7,888 nt of DNA, taken from NCBI GenBank assembly GCA_963169135.1, contig CAUJEQ010000098.1, positions 1 to 7,888 of the forward strand, given 5' to 3'. This document shows positions 1 through 5,222 of this stretch, in pieces; within the stretch, counting starts at the first letter, position 1, and every line of letters begins with the position of its first letter. This DNA is from Chloroflexota bacterium (lineage in GTDB: Bacteria > Chloroflexota > Dehalococcoidia > Tepidiformales > Tepidiformaceae). The notes under the pieces are model-generated. The model had not been told where the DNA came from. It did not search any database and saw only the letters and a program-made list of their open reading frames with translations. The position numbers and the translations under genes were made by a program.

Positions 1-434
1 CCGGGGAGCGCGACCGCACCGGCGGTGGAGAGCTCGGCATCGATGAGCATGCCGGCCACCTTCCGGTCGCCGATCCAGATATCGTTGGGCCACTTGATGC
101 CGGCGGCGGGCGCTTCGGCCTGGATGGCTGTACAGACCGCGAGGGGCACAATCAGGGGCAACCGCCGGTGAACTTCCACCGGGCACCGGAGCACGAGCGT
201 GAAGTAGAGGTTCCGGCCGGCTGGACTGTAAAACGAGCGGCCCCGGCGGCCCCGGCCGGCCGTCTGCTCTTCTGCGAAGACCAGCGTGCCGTGGGGGGCG
301 CCTTCCGATGCCTCGCGTGCTGCCAGGTCCATGGTCGAACGCAGTACCTCACGGTAGACGAGGTAGCGCCCGAGCGACCCGGTAGCCAGGGCTGACTGGA
401 AGGCGGCGGGGTCGAAGCGGCTCGGTGGTTGCAT
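1..434 (-). CDS. birA: Biotin--[acetyl-CoA-carboxylase] ligase, class I, 5' part only
   Basis: Biotin protein ligase makes biotinyl-5'-AMP from biotin and ATP and transfers biotin to a lysine of the biotin carboxyl carrier domain of acetyl-CoA carboxylase and related carboxylases in the cytosol. The first 144 codons are present and the frame is open to the left edge. Family marks seen: the adenylate-binding loop G-R-G-R-R-G-R (residues 60-66) after A-E-E-Q-T-A, K-W-P-N-D (114-118) and K-V-A-G-M-L-I-D (125-132). The catalytic domain begins about residue 23 and there is no N-terminal winged helix, so this is the non-repressor (class I) type and would not regulate biotin genes itself. ATG at 434 is the only reasonable start, since the next in-frame ATG lies inside the domain. 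No Shine-Dalgarno precedes it, and an intrinsic terminator reading toward it lies 19 nt upstream. The family call is very secure. The start is less so. Confidence 0.93.
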   Translation of the reverse strand, partial: MQPPSRFDPAAFQSALATGSLGRYLVYREVLRSTMDLAAREASEGAPHGTLVFAEEQTAGRGRRGRSFYSPAGRNLYFTLVLRCPVEVHRRLPLIVPLAVCTAIQAEAPAAGIKWPNDIWIGDRKVAGMLIDAELSTAGAVALP

Positions 435-452
435 GGGAAGTTGTGGACAAGC

Positions 453-485
453 AAAAGGGGCCCCGGCAGATTTTCCGGGGCCCCT
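453..485 (-). terminator. Intrinsic terminator between the micro-ORF leader and birA
   Basis: Arms 457-466 and 475-484 form a perfect 10-bp GC-only stem (11 bp counting the A-T pair 456/485) around an 8-nt loop. Read on the - strand the stem is followed by four T (456-453). In the + direction no T-tract follows, so it works leftward, ending transcripts that come from the promoter near 650. It lies directly in front of birA, which would make it an attenuator if birA is transcribed from that promoter. The T-tract is short, so termination may be partial. Confidence 0.72.
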
Positions 486-492
486 GGCGTAG

Positions 493-510
493 CTAAGACC
501 GGAGTCTTAG
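493..510 (-). repeat. Perfect 7-bp hairpin in the leader
   Basis: CTAAGAC (510-504 on the - strand) and GTCTTAG (499-493) form a perfect stem with the four-base loop TCCG. It lies between the micro-ORF stop and the terminator. No T-tract follows, so it is not itself a terminator. Its 5' arm can alternatively pair with the CTTAG inside the micro-ORF. Confidence 0.6.
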
Positions 511-539
511 GAGGGCGGATGAGTCCTCGCAGGTTGTCC

Positions 540-599
540 CTAGGAGGAAATCACCTCCAGCGCTAAGGTCAGGCCGTAACTACGACTGTGATAATCCAT
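540..599 (-). CDS. 19-aa micro-ORF, putative leader peptide
   Basis: ATG at 599 to TAG at 542-540 encodes MDYHSRSYGLTLALEVISS. The case for translation is the ribosome-binding site: an 11-base match to the 3' end of 16S rRNA (614-604) with GGAGG 8 nt from the ATG, preceded by a good promoter with TTGACA. An in-frame ATG at 605 overlaps the SD and is unlikely to be used. The peptide has two S-x-S/Y-type polar stretches at its start and a hydrophobic end. It has no signal peptide or membrane helix and no recognised family. Codons 14-17 contain a second GGAGGTGAT, which could make the ribosome pause close to the stop codon. It could be a regulatory leader peptide for birA or a small protein in its own right; the sequence does not decide. 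Function unknown. Confidence 0.5.
   Translation of the reverse strand: MDYHSRSYGLTLALEVISS
543..558 (-). repeat. SD-like hairpin over the end of the micro-ORF
   Basis: GGAGG (558-554) and CCTCC (547-543) form a 5-bp stem with a six-base loop on the - strand. It covers the last codons and abuts the TAG stop. The same CCTCC could instead pair with the GGAGG of the true SD at 612-608, so the two states exclude each other. Confidence 0.5.
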
Positions 600-622
600 G
601 CGCATCACCTCCTTCCTTAGCG
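561..622 (-). repeat. 8-bp inverted repeat enclosing the SD and start of the micro-ORF
   Basis: CGCTAAGG at 622-615 (- strand, just upstream of the SD) is perfectly complementary to CCTTAGCG at 568-561 (codons 11-13 of the micro-ORF). The 46-nt loop contains the whole SD, the start codon and the first ten codons. A ribosome translating the ORF would melt this stem and free the downstream segments to re-pair. Confidence 0.5.
604..614 (-). promoter_or_regulatory. Perfect extended Shine-Dalgarno of the micro-ORF
   Basis: AAGGAGGTGAT on the - strand is fully complementary to the conserved 3' end of bacterial 16S rRNA. GGAGG ends 8 nt before the ATG at 599. It is far stronger than any ribosome-binding site of the conserved genes in this window, several of which have weak or no SD. 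Confidence 0.75.
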
Positions 623-625
623 TTC

Positions 626-655
626 ACGCTACCGACTGCGGCGGGGGCGTGTCAA
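626..655 (-). promoter_or_regulatory. Sigma-70-type promoter for the micro-ORF leader
   Basis: A consensus -35 TTGACA (655-650) is separated by 18 nt from TAGCGT (631-626), which keeps the three most conserved -10 bases (T1, A2, T6). Transcription would begin near 619, directly before the SD. It points toward birA, away from rpsB. Confidence 0.55.
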
Positions 656-705
656 GAGGAAATGTTGCCTCCAGTGAGTGACAGCGGAAGGCATCTTGTC
701 ATCGC

Positions 706-734
706 TTCCACTACACGGTGAGCGCTGGTATCAT
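706..734 (+). promoter_or_regulatory. Candidate extended -10 promoter of the rpsB cluster
   Basis: TGGTATCAT (726-734) matches the extended -10 form TG-n-TATAAT with five of six bases in the hexamer. The segment 17 nt upstream (706-711, TTCCAC) is a poor -35, as is tolerated in extended -10 promoters. It predicts a start near 741 and a 5' leader of about 75 nt. That leader contains a small CCCC/GGGG hairpin (771-781). I see no recognisable S2-binding motif there, so autoregulation cannot be claimed. Confidence 0.4.
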
Positions 735-804
735 CAGACGGTTGCGTGTATCGGCGGCGTCGTGGTCCTTCCCCGGAGGGGCCAAATCTATGACACCGCA
801 CTTC

Positions 805-809
805 GGAGG
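805..809 (+). promoter_or_regulatory. Ribosome-binding site that decides the rpsB start
   Basis: GGAGG at 805-809 lies 5 nt before the in-frame CTG at 815 but 23 nt before the first in-frame ATG at 833, too far for normal initiation there. No other SD-like sequence precedes 833. The site therefore argues for initiation at CTG 815. Confidence 0.6.
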
Positions 810-814
810 CACCC

Positions 815-1681
815 CTGGTTACCCCTGTCAGCATGAAGCAGTTGCTGGAGGCCGGCGTTCACTTCGGCCATCAGACCCGACGCTGGAACCCCAAGATGCG
901 CCAGTTCATCTTCACCGAGCGGAACGGCATCCATATCATCGACCTGCAGCAAACGGTCACCCGCCTCGATGCGGCAATCAGCTTCATTCGCGATGTCGTC
1001 GCCGGCGGTTCCGAGGTCCTCATCATCGGCACCAAGAAGCAAGCGCGTGAAACGGTCGAGATGGAGGCCACGCGGGCCATGCTCCCTTACGTGAACAACC
1101 GCTGGCTCGGCGGCACGCTCACAAACTTCCGTACCATCCAGAGCCGCATCAAGCACCTGCACAACCTTGAAACGTCGATGGAGCAGGGCGACTTTGCCCG
1201 CCTGACCAAGAAAGAACAGCTCGACATCTCGAACGAGATCGAGCGGATGAACCGGTACTTCGGCGGCATCAAGAACATGGAGCGGCTCCCGGCGGCGGTG
1301 TTCATCATCGATACCGTCAAGGAAGCCATTGCCGTCGCCGAGTGCAAGCGGCTGAACATCCCCATCGTGTCGCTCGTGGATACGAACTGCGATCCGGACC
1401 CGGTGGCCTACCCCATCCCGAGCAACGACGACGCGATCCGCGCCATCAAGCTCATCCTCGGGAAAGTCGCGGATGCGGCGATCGAAGGCCGGGCGGCCAG
1501 CGAATCCGGTGCCGGCGCGGGCGCCCACGGCGACGAGTTCGCGAAGGCGGCGGAGGCCGGCATGGAGTCGGGCACCTTCTCTGCCACACCTGAAGACGAG
1601 GCGGCCAGCGAGAGCGGTCCCAGCGTCACCGTCATCTCGGCCACCGCCCAGGCCGCCAGCGAACCAGCAGCGCAGGAGTAG
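815..1681 (+). CDS. rpsB: 30S ribosomal protein S2, probable CTG start
   Basis: S2 binds late on the back of the 30S subunit at the head-body junction and is needed to bind S1 or its equivalents. Seen: the N-terminal G-V-H-F-G-H-Q-T-R-R-W-N-P-K-M block, F-T-E-R-N-G-I-H-I-I-D, and the second signature V-D-T-N-C-D-P-D-P-V-A-Y-P-I-P-S-N-D-D. Start: the usual S2 N-terminus has five or six residues ending in V-S before M-K-Q; here V-T-P-V-S lies in frame upstream of ATG 833. The only start-like codon there is CTG 815, 5 nt after GGAGG. The frame is closed by TGA at 791-793. A conventional call would be 833-1681 (282 aa). The core ends near residue 226, followed by about 60 residues of Ala/Ser/Glu/Gly-rich, probably disordered tail with three AASE repeats. 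First gene of the translation/lipid cluster. Family certain; start probable. Confidence 0.97.
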   Translation: MVTPVSMKQLLEAGVHFGHQTRRWNPKMRQFIFTERNGIHIIDLQQTVTRLDAAISFIRDVVAGGSEVLIIGTKKQARETVEMEATRAMLPYVNNRWLGGTLTNFRTIQSRIKHLHNLETSMEQGDFARLTKKEQLDISNEIERMNRYFGGIKNMERLPAAVFIIDTVKEAIAVAECKRLNIPIVSLVDTNCDPDPVAYPIPSNDDAIRAIKLILGKVADAAIEGRAASESGAGAGAHGDEFAKAAEAGMESGTFSATPEDEAASESGPSVTVISATAQAASEPAAQE

Positions 1682-1689
1682 GAACACTC

Positions 1690-2196
1690 GTGGCAGTAAC
1701 GACTGAGATGATTAAGGCCCTCCGCGAAGAAACCGGCGCGGGCGTGATGGATGCCAAGCGCGCCCTCGAGGCGGCAGGGGGTGACGCGGCCAAAGCCAAG
1801 ACCATCCTCCGCGAACAGGGAATCGCCGCCGCCGCAAAGCGCGCCGAACGCGAAACCTCGAACGGTGTGGTCGAAAGCTACATCCACGCTGGCGGCCGCA
1901 TCGGCGTGCTGGTCGAAGTGAACTGCGAGACGGACTTCGTGGCGAACACCGACGACTTCCGCCAGTTGGCGCGCAACATCGCCATGCAGGTTGCCGCCAT
2001 GAACCCGCAGGTGGTCGCCGCCGATGACCCGGAACGTGCAGGCATCGAAGGGACTGACGAAGAGGTCTGCCTGATGAGCCAGCCCTTCATCCGCGACTCG
2101 GGCCGGACGATCGCGAGCCTGGTGCAGGACACGATCGCGAAAACGGGCGAGAACGTTCGGGTGCGCCGGTTCGTCCGCTTCGAACTGGGCCGATAG
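1690..2196 (+). CDS. tsf: Elongation factor Ts, short single-core form
   Basis: EF-Ts is the guanine-nucleotide exchange factor that releases GDP from EF-Tu. Seen: the N-terminal UBA-like module with L-R-E-E-T-G-A-G-V-M-D-A-K-R-A-L (residues 11-26), then V-E-V-N-C-E-T-D-F-V-A-N (75-86), A-M-Q-V-A-A-M-N-P, a Q-P-F-I-R-D segment and the C-terminal R-R-F-V-R-F-E-L-G. At 168 aa it is much shorter than the E. coli form (about 280) and shorter than the Thermus form (about 196). The charged helical segment between M-N-P and E-V-C-L is almost gone (residues about 118-128). Both ends are intact and the deletion is in frame, so I read it as a lineage-specific short form, not a damaged gene. It starts at GTG 1690, 8 nt after the rpsB stop, with AGGAG overlapping the rpsB end. 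Probably translationally coupled to rpsB. Confidence 0.96.
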   Translation: MAVTTEMIKALREETGAGVMDAKRALEAAGGDAAKAKTILREQGIAAAAKRAERETSNGVVESYIHAGGRIGVLVEVNCETDFVANTDDFRQLARNIAMQVAAMNPQVVAADDPERAGIEGTDEEVCLMSQPFIRDSGRTIASLVQDTIAKTGENVRVRRFVRFELGR

Positions 2197-2202
2197 CCCG
2201 GC

Positions 2203-2946
2203 ATGGGCCGCTACCGGCGGGCACTGGTAAAACTGAGCGGTGAAGCCCTCATGGGCGACCGCCCGTTCGGCATCGACCCGGTCACGCTCAACTACCTTGC
2301 CCGGCAGATCAGCATGGCTGTCGACGAAGGCGTCGAAGTTGCCGTCTCCATCGGGGGCGGCAACTTCTGGCGTGGCGCGACAGTCGCGGAGACGGGCATG
2401 GACCGTGCGACGGCGGACTACGCAGGGATGCTCGGCACCATCATGAACGCGCTGGCACTCCAGGACGCCCTCGAAAAGGCGGGCGTGGTGGTGCGCACCC
2501 AGACGGCGCTGCCCATTTCGCAGGTGGCCGAGCCGTACATCCGGCGCCGCGCCATCCGCCACCTGGAAAAGAAGCGGGTCGTCATCTTCGCCGCGGGGAC
2601 TGGCAACCCGTTCATGACCACGGATACCGCCGGAGCCCTGCGCGCGATCGAGACGGACTGCGAAGCACTCCTGATGGCGAAGAACGGGGTCGACGGCGTC
2701 TACAACGCAGACCCGGCGAAAGACCCAACCGCGACGAAGTACGACCACGTGACGTACCTCGAGGCCATCCAGCGCAGGCTCCAGGTGATGGACATCACCG
2801 CTCTGAGCATGTGCATGGAACACCAACTGCCCATCATCGTCTTTGACGTAGCTGAACCGGACGCCGTGTTTCACGCGCTCCGGGGCGATAGGATTGGGAC
2901 ATTGGTGTCGTCGGACCCCGAGGGCGAGACGCCGCCGCCACACTAG
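2203..2946 (+). CDS. pyrH: UMP kinase
   Basis: PyrH phosphorylates UMP to UDP with ATP, supplying all pyrimidine nucleotides. Bacterial UMP kinase belongs to the amino-acid-kinase fold and acts as a hexamer. Seen in order: V-K-L-S-G-E-A-L-M-G (9-18), the glycine-rich I-G-G-G-N-F-W-R-G (50-58), R-A-T-A-D-Y-A-G-M-L-G-T-I-M-N-A-L-A-L, the T-G-N-P-F-M-T-T-D-T-A-A/G segment that contacts UMP and ATP, and K-N-G-V-D-G-V-Y-N-A-D-P in the ATP site. At 247 aa it is close to the family norm (about 240), with a short proline-rich end. ATG 2203 follows the tsf stop by 6 nt and lacks a clear SD, so re-initiation by ribosomes finishing tsf is likely. Confidence 0.97.
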   Translation: MGRYRRALVKLSGEALMGDRPFGIDPVTLNYLARQISMAVDEGVEVAVSIGGGNFWRGATVAETGMDRATADYAGMLGTIMNALALQDALEKAGVVVRTQTALPISQVAEPYIRRRAIRHLEKKRVVIFAAGTGNPFMTTDTAGALRAIETDCEALLMAKNGVDGVYNADPAKDPTATKYDHVTYLEAIQRRLQVMDITALSMCMEHQLPIIVFDVAEPDAVFHALRGDRIGTLVSSDPEGETPPPH

Positions 2947-2965
2947 GCGCAGGAGGGAACCCGCA

Positions 2966-3529
2966 ATGGCAGACCCCGATGAGATCCTGCTCACCGCAGA
3001 CGAGAAGATGGACGGCGCCATCGTGGCGTTTCGCCGTGACCTGAACGGAATCCGGACGGGGCGAGCCCATCCGAGCCTGATCGAGATGCTGCCGGTGGAC
3101 TACTACGGCGCAGTCACGCCGCTGAAACAGCTGGCGAGCATCAACGCGCCGGAAGCCCGGCTGCTCACCATCCAGGTGTGGGACCGCAGCGCCGTTTCGG
3201 CCGTGCAGAAGGCGATTCAGGGGTCGGACCTGGGGCTCAACCCGGCGATCGATGGTCAAACCCTTCGCCTCCCGATCCCGCCACTCACCGAACAACGGCG
3301 CAAGGAGTTCGTGAAGCAGCTCCACCACAAGACGGAAGACGCGCGCGTCGCAGTCCGGAACGTCCGCCGCCACGCCCACGACGACTTGCGGAAGGCGGAA
3401 AAGGACGGGTCGGTTTCGCAGGACGACCTGAAGCGGCACGAGGAAGAGCTGCAGAAGCTCACCGACGGCCACATCGCCACCATCGACGCGGAGAGCAAGA
3501 AGAAAGAGGCGGAACTCCTTGAAGCCTGA
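2966..3529 (+). CDS. frr: Ribosome recycling factor
   Basis: RRF works with EF-G to split the post-termination ribosome into subunits. The protein is 187 aa, matching the family (about 185). Seen: F-R-R-D-L-N-G-I-R-T-G-R-A-H-P at the start of the long helix, Y-Y-G-A-V-T-P-L-K-Q-L-A-S-I in the beta-rich domain II, I-P-P-L-T-E-Q-R-R-K-E at the hinge and the V-R-N-V-R-R helix. The C-terminal third is a charged three-helix bundle rich in Lys and Glu. The start is ATG 2966, with a clear AGGAGG at 2951-2956, the best SD among the conserved genes. An upstream in-frame TTG at 2894 would add residues encoded inside pyrH that do not resemble the family, so it is rejected. It begins 19 nt after the pyrH stop. 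Confidence 0.97.
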   Translation: MADPDEILLTADEKMDGAIVAFRRDLNGIRTGRAHPSLIEMLPVDYYGAVTPLKQLASINAPEARLLTIQVWDRSAVSAVQKAIQGSDLGLNPAIDGQTLRLPIPPLTEQRRKEFVKQLHHKTEDARVAVRNVRRHAHDDLRKAEKDGSVSQDDLKRHEEELQKLTDGHIATIDAESKKKEAELLEA

Positions 3530-4325
3530 GGCCCCCTCGAACAGCCCGGTTGGGCAGAGCGGGGAAGCGGAGTTCCTGGGCGACCCGATTTCTCCGATCT
3601 CGGGTGGGCGGGTGCCACGGCACGTGGCAATCATCATGGATGGCAACGGCCGCTGGGCGACCCAGCGTGGACTCCCCAGGGTGGCCGGCCACCGCGCTGG
3701 CACGGAGAACATCCGGAGAGTCATCGAGCGCTTCGCGGACCATGGCGTCAAATACCTGACCCTTTACGCGTTCAGCACGGAGAACTGGCAGCGCCCCCAG
3801 CCCGAAGTCCGGGCGCTCATCCGGTTGCTGCATTTTTTCATCCGGCGCGAGCTGGCGAACCTGCACAAGAACAACGTGCGCCTTCAGATGCTCGGACACC
3901 TGGAGACGCTGCCCGACTGGCTCCAGCGGCGCGTCCAGAGTGCCATCGAGCTCACCAGTGGGAACACGGGCCTCGTCCTCAATATCTGCTTCAGCTACGG
4001 CGGGCGCGACGACATCGTCATGGCCGTCCGGCGGGTGATCGAGGAGGAGATCCCGGCATCGGAACTGACCGAGGAGGTGTTGGCACGGAACCTCTCCACA
4101 GGCACGATGCCGGACCCGGACCTGGTGATCCGGACGGCGGGCGACCTGCGCATCTCGAACTTCCTGCTGTGGCAGGCGGCCTATGCCGAGTTGTACTTCA
4201 CCGACGCCTTCTGGCCCGACTTCGGGCGCGAGGACATCGACATCGCGCTCGCTGAATACGGGCGGCGGAAGCGCAAATTCGGCGGCCTCCTGCCCGAGGA
4301 TATCGAAGCGTTCAAGACGCCCTGA
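3519..4325 (+). CDS. uppS: Undecaprenyl-diphosphate synthase (cis-prenyltransferase)
   Basis: UppS condenses isopentenyl diphosphate units in cis onto farnesyl diphosphate to give the C55 lipid carrier for peptidoglycan and other surface polymers. Seen: H-V-A-I-I-M-D-G-N-G-R-W with the catalytic Asp41, G-H-R-A-G-T-E-N-I-R-R, L-Y-A-F-S-T-E-N-W-Q-R-P, and near the C-terminus D-L-V-I-R-T-A-G-D-L-R-I-S-N-F-L-L-W-Q with A-Y-A-E-L-Y-F, covering the IPP-binding arginines and dimer contacts. It is 268 aa, slightly long because of a weakly conserved N-terminal stretch of about 32 residues. The start at TTG 3519 overlaps frr by 11 nt, implying coupling. GTG 3612 would give a shorter, still plausible protein. 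I cannot tell from sequence whether the main product is C55 or another chain length. Confidence 0.95.
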   Translation: MKPEAPSNSPVGQSGEAEFLGDPISPISGGRVPRHVAIIMDGNGRWATQRGLPRVAGHRAGTENIRRVIERFADHGVKYLTLYAFSTENWQRPQPEVRALIRLLHFFIRRELANLHKNNVRLQMLGHLETLPDWLQRRVQSAIELTSGNTGLVLNICFSYGGRDDIVMAVRRVIEEEIPASELTEEVLARNLSTGTMPDPDLVIRTAGDLRISNFLLWQAAYAELYFTDAFWPDFGREDIDIALAEYGRRKRKFGGLLPEDIEAFKTP

Positions 4326-4351
4326 GAGCCGTTCCCGCTTCGCCCGTTGCC

Positions 4352-5188
4352 GTGCCCGCCCCTACACTCGGGCCGGTGCCGAAGACCAACCTCCAGCTTC
4401 GATTGATGACGGCAGCCGCGGGCCTGCCCCTGGTGGCGCTCGTGGCATGGATCGGCGAGTGGCCCTTCGCGCTGGTCCTCGCAGCCATCGCGTTGCTCGC
4501 CTCAGCCGAGTTCGTACACGGGTGGCTCATCCCCTCGGTCCCGATCCGGCAGGTAATCGGACAGGGCCCGACGTTCGCCATCCCCGCGGTGGTGGTTGCG
4601 GGGGCGCACGCCGACGTGCGGTTCCTCTGGGTGGGCATTGGGTTCGCCGCGGTGTTCGCGGTCCTCGGATACACGCCCACCAATGCCTTCGGGCCGCGCA
4701 AGCCATTCCGCGTGTACTGCTGGCTCACGCTCTACCTCGGATTGCTACTGACGACGCTGGTGCTGGTGCGCGACGCGGAGAACGGGCGCGAATGGTTCTT
4801 CCTGGGGTTGCTTGCTACCTTCGCGGTCGACACCGGCGCGTACGCCGTCGGGCGGGCGATTGGGCGGCACAAGATGGCGCCCCGGATCAGTCCGAAGAAG
4901 ACGTGGGAGGGCGCTGCCGGCGGGTATGTGGCCGGGACAGCCGCGGTGTTCGCGCTCAATGCGCTGTTCGACACCGGCGTCGGCACCGGGACTCTCTGGC
5001 ACCTGGCGGTCGCGCTACCACCGGCAGCGATGATCGGCGACCTCTTCGAAAGCTGGATGAAGCGCCGGATGGGCGTGAAGGACGCCTCGGGGCTACTCCC
5101 CGGCCATGGCGGTTTCCTGGACCGGCTCGACTCGGTGCTCGTTGTCTTTCCGGTGCTGTACCTGTTCCTGCAGCTCCGTGTGCTTTGA
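4352..5188 (+). CDS. cdsA: Phosphatidate cytidylyltransferase (CDP-diglyceride synthase)
   Basis: CdsA converts phosphatidic acid and CTP to CDP-diacylglycerol, the branch-point for phospholipid synthesis, in the inner membrane. The complete family signature is present at residues 234-260 (S-x-M-K-R, then K-D, then L-P-G-H-G-G-F-L-D-R-L-D). Before it are several hydrophobic helices, starting with T-A-A-A-G-L-P-L-V-A-L-V near residue 20, and the conserved D-T-G-A-Y block followed by P-K-K-T-W-E-G. It ends in a last helix. Length 278 aa is normal. The start is uncertain: GTG 4352 gives the longest protein, while GTG 4376 (eight codons later) would place the first helix at a more usual distance. 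Neither has a good SD. It begins 26 nt after the uppS stop and is the last gene of the conserved cluster. dxr and rseP, which often follow, are not here. Confidence 0.95.
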   Translation: MPAPTLGPVPKTNLQLRLMTAAAGLPLVALVAWIGEWPFALVLAAIALLASAEFVHGWLIPSVPIRQVIGQGPTFAIPAVVVAGAHADVRFLWVGIGFAAVFAVLGYTPTNAFGPRKPFRVYCWLTLYLGLLLTTLVLVRDAENGREWFFLGLLATFAVDTGAYAVGRAIGRHKMAPRISPKKTWEGAAGGYVAGTAAVFALNALFDTGVGTGTLWHLAVALPPAAMIGDLFESWMKRRMGVKDASGLLPGHGGFLDRLDSVLVVFPVLYLFLQLRVL

Positions 5189-5222
5189 TAGGCTGGATGC
5201 ATTCCTTCCGCCCGAGGCCAGC

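Larger units (their letters stand above)
453..620 (-). promoter_or_regulatory. Candidate leader-peptide attenuator upstream of birA (or stand-alone micro-ORF RNA)
   Basis: A predicted transcript of about 165 nt starts near 619 and contains, in order, a perfect long Shine-Dalgarno, a 19-codon ORF, an SD-like hairpin over its last codons, a 7-bp hairpin (493-510) and an intrinsic terminator (453-485). birA begins 19 nt beyond the terminator. Several pairings compete. The segment 568-561 inside the ORF can pair with 622-615 upstream of the SD, or its CTTAG core can pair with the CTAAG at 510-506 and so disrupt the 493-510 hairpin. This arrangement resembles ribosome-mediated attenuation. The elements are read directly from the sequence; regulation and the signal sensed are inference. 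The ORF has no run of one amino-acid codon, so classic amino-acid attenuation is not indicated. I do not recognise this as a known Rfam-type leader. Confidence 0.45.

Noticed and set aside
604..614. ATCACCTCCTT on the + strand as a remnant of a 16S rRNA 3' end
   Set aside because: No helix 45 or other 16S sequence lies upstream. It is explained as the complement of a perfect SD on the - strand.
790..1050. ATG 790 as a start, preceded by GGAGGGG at 775-781
   Set aside because: It is out of frame with rpsB by one base and leads to a shadow frame. It would matter only if there is an indel between 790 and 832, noted as a way to refute the CTG start.
788..1687. A 299-codon open frame on the - strand opposite rpsB
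   Set aside because: Mirror frame of a certain gene with biased composition and no motif.
2894..2965. Upstream TTG start for frr
   Set aside because: The extension is Arg-rich and lies within pyrH; ATG 2966 has a strong SD and gives the family length.
1408..3021. A 537-codon open frame on the - strand, opposite rpsB, tsf and pyrH
   Set aside because: It lies antisense to three certain genes, has no recognisable domain and is rich in His, Arg, Ala and Val, as expected from the reverse of GC-rich coding DNA.
2834..3751. A 305-codon open frame on the - strand opposite frr and the start of uppS
   Set aside because: No domain; antisense to two conserved genes in high-GC DNA.
5106..5222. Longer in-frame start for the hydrolase within cdsA
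   Set aside because: It would add 39 residues without homology-like character; ATG 5223 has a GAGG at proper spacing and gives the usual N-terminus.
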